64,000 nt of DNA, taken from contig JAENZX010000012.1 of NCBI GenBank assembly GCA_016841045.1, positions 29,236-93,235 of the forward strand, written 5' to 3'. The position numbers were made by a program, and so were the translations under genes. The notes under the pieces were generated by a model that worked only from the letters and a program-made list of their open reading frames with translations, did not search any database and was not told the origin of the DNA. Positions 8,301 to 16,759 of the stretch are shown piece by piece (the first letter of the stretch is position 1; each line of letters opens with the position of its first letter). This DNA comes from Thermincola carboxydiphila (GTDB lineage: Bacteria > Bacillota > Thermincolia > Thermincolales > UBA2595).

Positions 8301-10433
8301 TTACGGAGACGCTTCTGGAATTCTGGGAGAAAACGTTACGGTTATCGTTGTACCTGCTTTTATTCTCGTACCCGGGGCCATATCCTGCTTTGATGCTATT
8401 CCGCTGCCCAAGGGATTAATATGAAGACCAAGTTTAGCGAGAAGCTGCCCTGTTTCCCTCATTGTTAATCCGGTCAAATCAGGTACCGTCACCTCACGAC
8501 CATTAGGAACCGTTTTTCCCTGAGTGCCCAGGTATAAAATCACCGAAGTTCCAGCCGGACATTTGATTCCACCTTTGGGCTGCTGCTCAATTACCCAGGT
8601 CCCTTCTCCTTCCACCCTGGCTTCTAGACCAGCCTCGTGAAGTATCGACTGAGCATCTTCCAGGGATGTGTTTACTACATCAGGGACAAGAATCTGTTCT
8701 TTAACGGCCTTATTCTTAATTTCCTCTTCTGTAAGCTTAGGGGTAACATTAAGGTAACGCAGCGTGTCTCTCATTATGTTATGGAATGCCGGTGCAGCAA
8801 TCTGTCCGCCAAAATACGAAGGACCAGTAGTTGGTTCATCAATAATGACCAACATTGCTACTTTGGGGTCGTCTGCAGGTGCGAAGCCACCAAAAGATGC
8901 AATGTACTTACCCGGAAGATATCCTCCCTTACCTGCTTTCTGAGCAGTACCAGTCTTACCGGCCACCCTGAAACCCTCTATATAAGCATTTCGTCCTGTC
9001 CCCTCACTTACTACCTTCTCAAGGATTCCACGGAGCTGCTGAGCAGTTGACTTGGAAATAACCTGTCGTACAGGCTCCGGTGGATAAGTTTTAACCGGCT
9101 TCCCTTTCGAATCCCTTATTTCCTGAACCAACTGGGGTTTCATGAGAACTCCGTCATTAGCAACTGCGGACATAGCCGTAACAAGCTGAATGGGAGTTAC
9201 TGAAATGGACTGGCCTATAGAAATAGTCGCTAGGTTTATAGGGGTAACTTTCTTTTCATTAATAAGTATACCGGTGGCTTCTCCGGACAGGTCAATTCCT
9301 GTTTTCTGTCCAAAGCCAAAAGCGCGTATATATTTATAAAACTTTTCTTTCCCCATCTTAAGGCCAATTTCAACAAAGCCCGGGTTGCAGGAGTTTTCAA
9401 CCACCTCGACAAACGTTTGTGCCCCGTGAGCCCTGGGATACCTCCAGCATTTAATCTTACGGTCGCTTACTATAGCATAACCGGGGTCATAAAAATTGCT
9501 TTCGGGGGTAACCGCACCTTCCTCCAGCGCGGCAGCAGAAGTAATTATTTTGAAAACAGAACCAGGCTCGTAATTGAGGTGAATTGCTCCATTCCGCCTG
9601 TTTTCTGCAGAAAAATCGTTGTAACTGGCCGGATCAAAGTCAGGTCTGTTCCCTATTGCCAGAATCCTTCCCGTTTTCGGGTCCATAGCTACAACAGTAG
9701 CCCCTTTGGGAGCATATTGAGCCATGATATTGTCAAGTTCGCGTTCAACGAAATACTGTATTGTTTCATCAATGGTCAAAACCACATTGCTTCCAGGCAC
9801 CGGAGGTACAAAATCGTGCAATGCCTGGGGAATGTCTCTGCCGGTAGCATCTTTTTCAGTAACTATCCGTCCGGAAATCCCGGCCAGGTACTTGTCGAAT
9901 TTGTTCTCCAAACCCTCAAGACCTATGTTATCTTTTCCTACAATGCCCAAAATATGGGCAGCCAGCGTTCCCTTTGGATAAACCCGCTGACTTTCTTCAA
10001 CAATATCAATTCCAGGCAGGGAGAGCTTCCTGATTTCCTTACTGACCGCAGGATCAACTTTTGTCTTTATGTATACAAGTCTAGTTTTCTTTGTAAGTTT
10101 TTTGTAGACATCATCGAAGCTCAGGTCCAAGATACGGGCAAGCTCCCGAGCAATTTTATCAGGATCGCCCTTTCTGACCTCTGCGGGAATTGCATAAACA
10201 GAATCGGAGCTGATGCTAACCACCAGCTCTTCACCATTCCTGTCAAGTATAAGACCTCTTTTGGCTGGAACAGGTATATCATCCATCCTGTTTCGAATAG
10301 CCATATCCCTGTACTCGTCACCCCTGACGAACTGAATCCAGGCCAGCCTCCCAATTAACAACGTAAGTATAGTACCCACAATAAGAAAAAGACTGGTAAT
10401 ACGTTTCTTGATAACAACATTAGTGCCGCTCAC
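8301..10433 (-). CDS. spoVD: Class B penicillin-binding protein with two PASTA domains (SpoVD/FtsI)
   Basis: Membrane-anchored D,D-transpeptidase that crosslinks peptidoglycan at the septum or in the spore cortex. The 710 residues comprise an N-terminal transmembrane helix (residues about 12-30), a PBP dimerisation domain, and a transpeptidase domain with SxxK (EPGSVFKII), SxN (ENSCNPGF) and KTG (AGKTGTAQ) motifs. Two C-terminal PASTA repeats begin near VPDVVNTSLEDA and VPDLTGLTMRET. Two PASTA domains and the dcw position fit SpoVD; some Clostridia use the same gene as FtsI, so the division role is open. The start is GTG at 10433, with AGAGGGG about 10 bases upstream. Confidence 0.93.
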   Translation of the reverse strand: MSGTNVVIKKRITSLFLIVGTILTLLIGRLAWIQFVRGDEYRDMAIRNRMDDIPVPAKRGLILDRNGEELVVSISSDSVYAIPAEVRKGDPDKIARELARILDLSFDDVYKKLTKKTRLVYIKTKVDPAVSKEIRKLSLPGIDIVEESQRVYPKGTLAAHILGIVGKDNIGLEGLENKFDKYLAGISGRIVTEKDATGRDIPQALHDFVPPVPGSNVVLTIDETIQYFVERELDNIMAQYAPKGATVVAMDPKTGRILAIGNRPDFDPASYNDFSAENRRNGAIHLNYEPGSVFKIITSAAALEEGAVTPESNFYDPGYAIVSDRKIKCWRYPRAHGAQTFVEVVENSCNPGFVEIGLKMGKEKFYKYIRAFGFGQKTGIDLSGEATGILINEKKVTPINLATISIGQSISVTPIQLVTAMSAVANDGVLMKPQLVQEIRDSKGKPVKTYPPEPVRQVISKSTAQQLRGILEKVVSEGTGRNAYIEGFRVAGKTGTAQKAGKGGYLPGKYIASFGGFAPADDPKVAMLVIIDEPTTGPSYFGGQIAAPAFHNIMRDTLRYLNVTPKLTEEEIKNKAVKEQILVPDVVNTSLEDAQSILHEAGLEARVEGEGTWVIEQQPKGGIKCPAGTSVILYLGTQGKTVPNGREVTVPDLTGLTMRETGQLLAKLGLHINPLGSGIASKQDMAPGTRIKAGTTITVTFSPRIPEASP

Positions 10434-10491
10434 TTGAAGTCAACCCCTCTGTTTTCTTATGGTTGCTTCAACTGCGTCCCGTATGTCCCGG

Positions 10492-10980
10492 TCAGCCGTT
10501 GATTATGCTAGCCAGGGTCTGAACAAGGGAATTCCTTTTTTGCTGAGGTTGGATTTCCTTTTTGGTGTCTCCTGCCAAAACAGCCCCTGCCTTATTTGAC
10601 CCGGCTTTCGAATATTCGACGGGGACAAACTGAACTCCTTCCGCAGTCTCCGGTTTTTGCATTCCCAACCTTGCTACGGCAATGTACTCAATGTGATCAA
10701 GGGAATTAAGCTGGTCGACTCTGGCCTGAAGGGCATGGTTCTCCAGTACAAGTGCCTGCTGCTGCTTTTTCAGGGCTATTATCTCGTATCCTACCGAATC
10801 TATCTGGGCATGCTTTGCGGTTAAAAGAAAAGCCAAAACCAAAATCAACACAGCAACAAAGCAGTACCCCGTTTTGGTCGATGGATTTATTCTGGTTACT
10901 CTTTTAAGCCGCGGAAGCTCCTTTGACCTGACCTGCGGAAGGTCATAGTAGTCGAAGCGTTCTTTTTTCGCTACTAACAA
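10492..10980 (-). CDS. ftsL: FtsL/DivIC-like septum protein
   Basis: Small bitopic division protein that links the divisome to septal wall synthesis. It has a 40-residue basic cytoplasmic N-terminus, one transmembrane helix (YCFVAVLILVLAFLLTA), then a short coiled coil (IIALKKQQQALVLENHALQARVDQL) and the family-like ending IEYIAVARLGMQKP. The last 45 residues are low-complexity. Family members diverge strongly, so the call rests on topology, the coiled coil and the position between rsmH and the PBP gene. Start TTG at 10980 follows GGAAGGGTG. Confidence 0.85.
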   Translation of the reverse strand: MLVAKKERFDYYDLPQVRSKELPRLKRVTRINPSTKTGYCFVAVLILVLAFLLTAKHAQIDSVGYEIIALKKQQQALVLENHALQARVDQLNSLDHIEYIAVARLGMQKPETAEGVQFVPVEYSKAGSNKAGAVLAGDTKKEIQPQQKRNSLVQTLASIING

Positions 10981-10998
10981 GCTTATTCACCCTTCCCG

Positions 10999-11946
10999 TT
11001 ATTTAGAACCAGGCACTTTTTCGGCCACCCTCAGTTTAGCACTTCTGGCCCGGGGATTATCTGTAATCTCCTGTGGACCGGGAAGTATTGGCTTGCCGGT
11101 AATGATATCGACCTGTTTCTGTTTATCGCACATGCAAACCGGCAGTTCCGGAGGACAAATGCATTCTTTTGCTAATTCTCTAAAAACCTCTTTAGCTATC
11201 CGGTCCTCAAGGGAGTGGAAAGTTATCACACAGACTCTTCCTCCGGGCCTTAAAATTTCAACTGCATCCCGTAAAGCCTCGGCAAACCTGTTAAGCTCAT
11301 CGTTGACAGCTATCCTCAAAGCCTGAAAAGTCCTTTTTGCCGGATGCGGCCCATCTTTTCTTGCCCCGGCCGGTATTGCTTTTTTAATTATGTCTACCAG
11401 TTCTCCCGTAGTATGTATCAGCTGCCGCCGACGGTGTTCAGCAATAAATGCCGCTATCCGTTTTGCCCAGCGCTCTTCACCATAATCTTTTATAATTGAA
11501 GTCAACTCTTCTTCGGGAAGTTCGTTAACCAACTGTTCTGCCGTCACAGGGTCATTAGCATTCATCCTCATATCCAGCGGAGCATCCTGCATATAACTAA
11601 ACCCGCGGCTACCCTCATCTAACTGGTGTGATGAAACCCCCAGGTCGAACAAAATCCCATCTACCGTCTCTAATCCCAATCCCGCAACAACGGCCTTAAT
11701 CTTATAAAAATTGCTATGTGCAAAAATAACATTATTTTCGAAAGCAGAAAGTCTTTCCTTGGCAGCTTCCAGAGCGTTAGTGTCCTGATCTATACCAATC
11801 ACCCTGCCATCAGGCAGGATTCTTTTCATTATTTCTAGAGTATGACCACCGCCACCCAGCGTGCAATCAACATATGTTCCACCCGGCCGCGGATTAAGAT
11901 GTGTTACTGCTTCATTTAATAGAACAGAGACGTGGTGGAATTCCAT
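10999..11946 (-). CDS. rsmH: 16S rRNA (cytosine1402-N4)-methyltransferase
   Basis: SAM-dependent methyltransferase (formerly MraW) acting on C1402 of 16S rRNA. The 315 residues show [11 protein letters not shown] at the N-terminus, the SAM-binding [15 protein letters not shown], the acidic [29 protein letters not shown], and the C-terminal [17 protein letters not shown] at 11946 follows AAGGTGA. It is the second gene of the dcw cluster, 20 bp after mraZ and 18 bp before ftsL. Confidence 0.97.
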   Translation of the reverse strand: MEFHHVSVLLNEAVTHLNPRPGGTYVDCTLGGGGHTLEIMKRILPDGRVIGIDQDTNALEAAKERLSAFENNVIFAHSNFYKIKAVVAGLGLETVDGILFDLGVSSHQLDEGSRGFSYMQDAPLDMRMNANDPVTAEQLVNELPEEELTSIIKDYGEERWAKRIAAFIAEHRRRQLIHTTGELVDIIKKAIPAGARKDGPHPAKRTFQALRIAVNDELNRFAEALRDAVEILRPGGRVCVITFHSLEDRIAKEVFRELAKECICPPELPVCMCDKQKQVDIITGKPILPGPQEITDNPRARSAKLRVAEKVPGSK

Positions 11947-11966
11947 AAAGCTTCACCTTCTGATAT

Positions 11967-12404
11967 TTAAATTCCCAGTCCGAAAGACGCAATTTTTTCG
12001 GCAATTTCTTCGGAACTATCCTCAATATCGCTGTTATATTTCTCCCAGCGTTCCTTACTCCAAATTTCAACCTTGCTCACAAGACCAATTACAACTACGT
12101 CCTTTTCCAATTCAGCATAAGTCCTTAAATTGGCTGGGAGTAATATCCTTCCCTGTTTATCAAGTTCACATTCCGTGGCGCCTGATACAAAAAATCTCAC
12201 TAGCGCACGTGCATCAGCATTAGTGGTTGGCAGACTCATTAACTTTTCCTCCCACTTGTGCCATTCCGGCATTGGGTAGACGAATAAGCACTTTTCAAGG
12301 CCCTTTGTTGCAACAAACCTCTCGCCCAGGGATGTTCTGAACTTGTTTGGTATTATAAGTCTGCCCTTGGTGTCTATAGTATGTTGAAACTCTCCCCTGA
12401 ACAT
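11967..12404 (-). CDS. mraZ: Transcriptional regulator MraZ
   Basis: Ring-forming AbrB-like DNA-binding protein that controls the dcw operon from its own promoter. It has the two SpoVT-AbrB repeats, [19 protein letters not shown] near the N-terminus and [18 protein letters not shown] in the second half, each with the DxxGR core. An upstream TTG at 12431 would extend it, but ATG at 12404 after GAAAAGG gives MFRGEFQHT, the family's usual start, and 145 residues. It is the first gene of the operon and divergent from cooS. The putative operator boxes at 12447-12473 lie directly in front. Confidence 0.95.
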   Translation of the reverse strand: MFRGEFQHTIDTKGRLIIPNKFRTSLGERFVATKGLEKCLFVYPMPEWHKWEEKLMSLPTTNADARALVRFFVSGATECELDKQGRILLPANLRTYAELEKDVVVIGLVSKVEIWSKERWEKYNSDIEDSSEEIAEKIASFGLGI

Positions 12405-12446
12405 AAGCCTTTTCACCGCCGTTCCCCACAAAAGTGGGATTTGGAT

Positions 12447-12473
12447 GCACTTTTAACCACTTTCCCCCACTTT
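12447..12473 (-). promoter_or_regulatory. Putative MraZ operator: three AAAGTG boxes, 10-bp period
   Basis: On the minus strand three direct repeats AAAGTGG, AAAGTGG and AAAGTGC occupy 12467-12473, 12457-12463 and 12447-12453, each separated by exactly 3 bases. This matches the described MraZ box layout (AAAGTG plus a 3-base spacer). A TATAAA at 12471-12476 overlaps the first box and would serve as the -10, so binding would block the mraZ promoter. A fourth, inverted box with the core AAAGTGGG lies at 12431-12438 on the plus strand, in the mraZ leader. Confidence 0.8.
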
Positions 12474-12633
12474 ATACCACTACTATTCTATTTTACTATG
12501 AAAACTCCTGCTAATTTTTACCGTATTTATAATTTTTTTTTTGGCATTCGCAAAAGATTGAACCATATATATTTTGAATTTTTTCTTGTTTAAAGGAAAT
12601 AATCTAATATATATTTGGAAAGGGGTTTTAGAT

Positions 12634-14754
12634 ATGTCAAATGATGATATTAAGGATTCTTATGAAAAAAGCGCGGAACGGATGAGAGGTGATGGTAAAA
12701 CCTTTGTGTCTACTCTATCCGAAGAGGATTCGAATGCCCGGGTTCATAATGATTATCATGAGGTGGATTATGGCAAGGCAGGAGAACCTATGTCAATGGA
12801 AGATGTTCATAGATGGCAGAGAGAACATATTCAAAAAGGAGACCAGTCAAAGGATGGTTACCCCTTAAATGTTATTATTGATCCTGCTATGAGAGAAATG
12901 TACAAGGTTGTTAATGATGCAGGGATGACTAATGTTTTCGACCGATTTAGCCAACAGCAGCCTACCCAATGTAAATTCTGCATTGAGGGCCTTTCCTGCC
13001 AGTTATGTGCAAACGGGCCATGCCGGATAAGTGATAAGGCACCAAGAGGTACATGCGGGGTGGATCGACATACCATGGTGGCTAGAAACTTTGTTTATAG
13101 GCATGTAACCATTGGTACGGCAGCAAACATTTTCCACTGTCATCAGGCCGCCAGAACTTTGAAAGCTGCCGGAGAGCATCCTCAGAGCGGTTTGAAAATC
13201 CGGGATCCAGAAAAACTTAAAAAATATGCAGAAATGGCCGGGCTTGATAGCAGCAAGCCTGTTAATCAGTTGGCAATTGAGTTTGGTGATTGGGTTATGA
13301 GTGACATTCACAGCCCTTTTCATGTTCCTTCAAGAACTGTGGAAGCTTTTGCGCCAGCTAAAAGGAAGGAATTATGGAGAAAACTTAATTTGTTCCCAGG
13401 AGGGGGCTATAGTGAGGTAGCTTACGCCCAGACTCAGTGCATGACAAACTTTACTTCTGATCCAATCGAGTTTTTGCTACAGAGTGTTCGCCTTGGTGTA
13501 GCCAACGAATATCAGGGGCTTTTCCTCCTTGATATCCTTCAGGAAATCTTGATAGGTACCCAGGAAATAGCTCATAAGAAGCAAAATATGGGGCTTTTGA
13601 AAGAGAATATGGTGAATATTATAACTAACGGACACATGCCTTTGCTATCCCATGTAGCTATCGATTTGGCCTCCAGTGATGAATGGCAGCAAAAAGCTAA
13701 AGCAGCCGGGGCCGAGGGCATCCAAATTCTTGGTCATGTATGCGAGGGGCAACAGTTGATTAATTACGGCGGTACCCACGATCAAAAGGGGTATGCTGGT
13801 CAGGAGGGCGAATGGTTATCCCAGGAATATCTGCTTTCAACCGGTGTTGTTGATTTGTTTATGTTTGATTATAACTGCACCGTACCTACTTTACCAATAT
13901 TTGCAGAACGGTTTGGAACAAAGCTTTTGAGCACACACCCTGTAATCAAGCTGCAAGACACAGAAACTTTAGACTTTGTACCTGAAAAAATGGCCGAACA
14001 GGCTACCAAAGCTCTGAATAAAGCTATAGAATCTTTCAAAAAACGCAAAGCCGAAAATAGGAAGACTTATATTCCGCCCTATGTTTCCGAGTGTATGGTT
14101 GGTTTTAGTACCGAATCGGTTAAGGGAGCATTAGGCGGCAGCTTCAAACCACTTATTGACAACATAACCAACGGAAACATTCGCGGGATTGCTACCATTG
14201 TTGGCTGTACTACTGCTCGCTATGGTCAGGGCGGAAGTAATATCTTTAAGATTACCCAGGGTCTAATCAAAAATAACATCCTGGTACTCTCTGGAGGGTG
14301 TACATCTAGTGTAATGGAATATACCGGGCTTACTAACCCTCAAGCTGCCGACGAAGCAGGGGAAGGGCTTAAAACCGTATGCAAATCTCTGGGCATCCCC
14401 CCAGTGCTTAACTATGGCGCCTGCGTGGATATCGGTAAAATGACTCATACAGCTAAGGAAATTGCCGATGCTTTGGGAGTCGATACCAACATGCTTCCCA
14501 TTGTTATTGGCGCCCCTGAGTACCTTGAACAGAAAGCTGTTGCTGATGCCTGTACTGCTGTAGCCTTGGGCTGGCTTGTGCATGTTGCCCCCGTTCCTTC
14601 GGTTACAGGCAGCGATATAGTGGTAAAAACTCTTACTGAAACTACTGAAACTTTAGGCCTTGGTAAAATAGTAGTGGAGATGGACGCTGAAAAAACAGTG
14701 CAAATCTACGTAGATCACATTGAGAGTAAAAGAAAAGGTTTAGGATTAAATTAA
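12634..14754 (+). CDS. cooS: Ni-Fe carbon monoxide dehydrogenase catalytic subunit
   Basis: Oxidises CO to CO2 (or the reverse) at a Ni-4Fe-4S C-cluster. The start ATG at 12634 has GGAAAGGGG eight bases upstream and gives 706 residues, about 60-70 longer than common CooS because of an N-terminal extension. Fe-S ligands visible are Cys113/Cys116 and Cys122, Cys125, Cys130 (cores CKFC and CQLC). C-cluster ligands appear as His334, Cys370, Cys415, Cys525, Cys556 and Cys597, with the catalytic-type Lys634 in EQKAV. A CxxC spacing at the first cluster, rather than Cx7C, suggests a two-iron D-cluster. No cooC, cooF, hydrogenase or acetyl-CoA synthase genes lie nearby, so its electron partner is unknown. 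Confidence 0.95.
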   Translation: MSNDDIKDSYEKSAERMRGDGKTFVSTLSEEDSNARVHNDYHEVDYGKAGEPMSMEDVHRWQREHIQKGDQSKDGYPLNVIIDPAMREMYKVVNDAGMTNVFDRFSQQQPTQCKFCIEGLSCQLCANGPCRISDKAPRGTCGVDRHTMVARNFVYRHVTIGTAANIFHCHQAARTLKAAGEHPQSGLKIRDPEKLKKYAEMAGLDSSKPVNQLAIEFGDWVMSDIHSPFHVPSRTVEAFAPAKRKELWRKLNLFPGGGYSEVAYAQTQCMTNFTSDPIEFLLQSVRLGVANEYQGLFLLDILQEILIGTQEIAHKKQNMGLLKENMVNIITNGHMPLLSHVAIDLASSDEWQQKAKAAGAEGIQILGHVCEGQQLINYGGTHDQKGYAGQEGEWLSQEYLLSTGVVDLFMFDYNCTVPTLPIFAERFGTKLLSTHPVIKLQDTETLDFVPEKMAEQATKALNKAIESFKKRKAENRKTYIPPYVSECMVGFSTESVKGALGGSFKPLIDNITNGNIRGIATIVGCTTARYGQGGSNIFKITQGLIKNNILVLSGGCTSSVMEYTGLTNPQAADEAGEGLKTVCKSLGIPPVLNYGACVDIGKMTHTAKEIADALGVDTNMLPIVIGAPEYLEQKAVADACTAVALGWLVHVAPVPSVTGSDIVVKTLTETTETLGLGKIVVEMDAEKTVQIYVDHIESKRKGLGLN

Positions 14755-14821
14755 GCTTATTAGAACTTTGTATTGCAGCTGAGATAACCGAATGACGACA
14801 ATCCAATTTTGACAACCAGAG

Positions 14822-14850
14822 AAAAAGACAGGTGGTTTCACCTGTCTTTT
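14822..14850. terminator. Bidirectional terminator between cooS and the convergent gene
   Basis: AAAAAGACAGGTG and CACCTGTCTTTT form a near-perfect stem with a four-base loop, with A and T runs at the two ends. It lies between two convergent genes and can serve both strands. Confidence 0.9.
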
Positions 14851-14858
14851 GACTTACC

Positions 14859-15845
14859 TTATGATGCTTCTCTCTGCAGATAGTCTGCCAGTCTTCTTCT
14901 CTTACGGCGGCGTACGGGTCTTTTTACCTGCAGCTTTTGATGTTTTATCTGACCGTTTTCATCCACGGTCACTGTTACCCCATGGACCCCTCCTAGATTC
15001 GATAGCTGGGCATCTGACCACTCGATTGTATAACTGCCTTCGTTTCTCACTACATTGTAGAACGGAAAGCGCGCCCTCTTGAGGAATACTTCTACCAGGT
15101 CAGATTCACAGGAGCACTTGACACACCTGTGGTAACCGGAAGAAGTAAACTCCTTCACCGCTGTAATTTCTTCCCTGCGCGAATCAACACTTATATAGAG
15201 ATACTGGCTCCGTGCACTGAATATTACGTCCCACATAAAGGGGCTCACTGCTGAAGGGAGAATGTGCACTTCAGCGTCCTTAAACCGTGGGGTCAATTCT
15301 TCTTTGGCAAGCTTCAAAGCCCTGCGTTTCTGGGTAACCCTCAAAACCAGGTATGAGCTTATAAGTGCAAATGACAAAATATAAATCACCTGCTCCAAAT
15401 GAGGGTACTGAAAACCAAGGTATACGCCGCCAACCATACTTCCTATAATAACAGGGTCACAAAACCAGATTAGGTCAAAACCGTATTTCTTAGAATTTAA
15501 GGGATAAAAAAGCGGCAGTCCCCATGGTGTAAGGGAATCCAGCAGTAGGTGTCCCAAGAGCCCCCCGCCGACCATGGCTATAATGGCAGGCAGATTATGA
15601 AAGGGCGTAAAAAGGTAAATCCCCGTACTAATCAGAATCCACAGAATAACAACACCCAGAATTGAATGAGTGACTTCACGGTGGTACTTATAAAAAGTCT
15701 TGGGGCCTTTTAAAAACGTGATTACGTCCAGATCAGGGGCGATGTTGGCTATCACCATTGTAATGGTGCTGATTAATCCGAACTTTTTGTTAAGTCCGAG
15801 TCCAGCCATCATCGTTCCTACTAGGCCATGTGAGATTAAATCCAT
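14859..15845 (-). CDS. YdjM-like membrane-bound metal-dependent hydrolase family protein
   Basis: Polytopic protein of the YdjM/LexA-binding membrane hydrolase family; biochemical role unknown. Family signs are MDLISHGLVGTMM at the start, APDLDV, HREVTHSILGV and GHLLLDSLTPWGLPLFYP. The conserved His and Asp residues would form the predicted metal site. Four or five hydrophobic segments are followed by a soluble C-terminal tail of about 140 residues ending in a very basic stretch (RPVRRRKRRR). An in-frame ATG exists at 15938, but ATG at 15845 follows AAAGGAAGTG and begins at the conserved motif (328 residues). It is downstream of the PHP gene on the same strand. Confidence 0.85.
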   Translation of the reverse strand: MDLISHGLVGTMMAGLGLNKKFGLISTITMVIANIAPDLDVITFLKGPKTFYKYHREVTHSILGVVILWILISTGIYLFTPFHNLPAIIAMVGGGLLGHLLLDSLTPWGLPLFYPLNSKKYGFDLIWFCDPVIIGSMVGGVYLGFQYPHLEQVIYILSFALISSYLVLRVTQKRRALKLAKEELTPRFKDAEVHILPSAVSPFMWDVIFSARSQYLYISVDSRREEITAVKEFTSSGYHRCVKCSCESDLVEVFLKRARFPFYNVVRNEGSYTIEWSDAQLSNLGGVHGVTVTVDENGQIKHQKLQVKRPVRRRKRRRLADYLQREAS

Positions 15846-15950
15846 AAAACACTTCCTTTCCGATAAACGAAAAGCAGCAAGAACAGCTGTTAAGCAAAAA
15901 TCTAACCCAAGTATAGCATATTCCATGTATGTTTTCACTAACCCGACAGG

Positions 15951-16754
15951 TTAAATGGGACAGTAATTTCTACCCCTTCCGGTAAAAGTGACCACTTTTG
16001 TAAATCCCACATCTTTTAACAGGGTCAGCGCTTCAGCAAAGTTGGCCCCTACCTGTTCCGGCTTATGAGCATCAGAACCAAGGGTTACATTAACTCCGGC
16101 AGCATGGCATAACTTCAGGAAACCGGCCGCAGGATACAGTTCTTTAGCAGGCACCCGAAGCCCCGCCGTATTTATTTCAATACAGACCCCGGAGTCAGCT
16201 ATTATTTTGACTGTTTTTTTATACAAAGGAGTTAAATCACCCTCAGGACGGAAACCAAGCTTTTTAATAAGGTCTGGATGGGATAGGGTATCAAACAGGC
16301 CGCTGGCAGCAGCCTGAGCTAAAATTCCAAAATATCTTTCATATAACTCATATAAGTCCCATTTGTCGTATTCCGATATGTATTCTGACTGGTCAAAGCC
16401 CCAGCCGTCTATAAAATGAATTGAGCCCAGGCAGTAGTCAAAATCATAACTGCGGAGTATCGCCAATACTTCCTGCTCCATCCCTGGGACATAGTCGGCT
16501 TCAATCCCCATTTTAATGGGAAATTCGCTGTACTTTTTCTGAAGTTCCCTTACCTTCTCAATATAAACAGGAAGTTGTTCCTCTTCCATAGCGATTGACG
16601 TGTCCCTTTCCTCCTTCGGAAGAAAATACATGGGTATATGGTCTGAGAATCCTATCTCCTTTAAACCTTTATTGATTGCGGCTTCAACGTACTCTTCCAT
16701 TTCCCCTGAGGCATGGCCGCACATTTTGGTGTGAATATGATAATCCACCGGCAT
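15951..16754 (-). CDS. PHP-domain phosphoesterase, histidinol-phosphatase-like
   Basis: PHP-fold metal-dependent phosphatase resembling HisJ/HisK. The metal-binding motifs run in order: DYHIHTKMCGHA, GFSDH, GIEADY, CLGSIHF, LSHPDLI and LGSDAHKP. The length is typical of HisJ. No other his genes are nearby, so histidinol phosphate is only one possible substrate. A GTG at 16763 overlaps the stop of the VWA gene but lies one base from the Shine-Dalgarno sequence; ATG at 16754 (MPVDYHIHT), about ten bases after GGGGAG, is preferred. It is probably translated together with the VWA gene. Confidence 0.88.
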   Translation of the reverse strand: MPVDYHIHTKMCGHASGEMEEYVEAAINKGLKEIGFSDHIPMYFLPKEERDTSIAMEEEQLPVYIEKVRELQKKYSEFPIKMGIEADYVPGMEQEVLAILRSYDFDYCLGSIHFIDGWGFDQSEYISEYDKWDLYELYERYFGILAQAAASGLFDTLSHPDLIKKLGFRPEGDLTPLYKKTVKIIADSGVCIEINTAGLRVPAKELYPAAGFLKLCHAAGVNVTLGSDAHKPEQVGANFAEALTLLKDVGFTKVVTFTGRGRNYCPI

Positions 16755-16759
16755 ATGAA

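Noticed and set aside
9417..10358. A 313-codon plus-strand open frame opposite spoVD
   Set aside because: It is fully antisense to a gene with intact PBP motifs, its composition is low in recognisable motifs, and it has no supporting ribosome binding site. It is a shadow of the coding strand.
12574..12633. Upstream extension of cooS by 20 residues
   Set aside because: The ATG at 12634 has a GGAAAGGGG site at the right distance, while the upstream ATG at 12574 has none.
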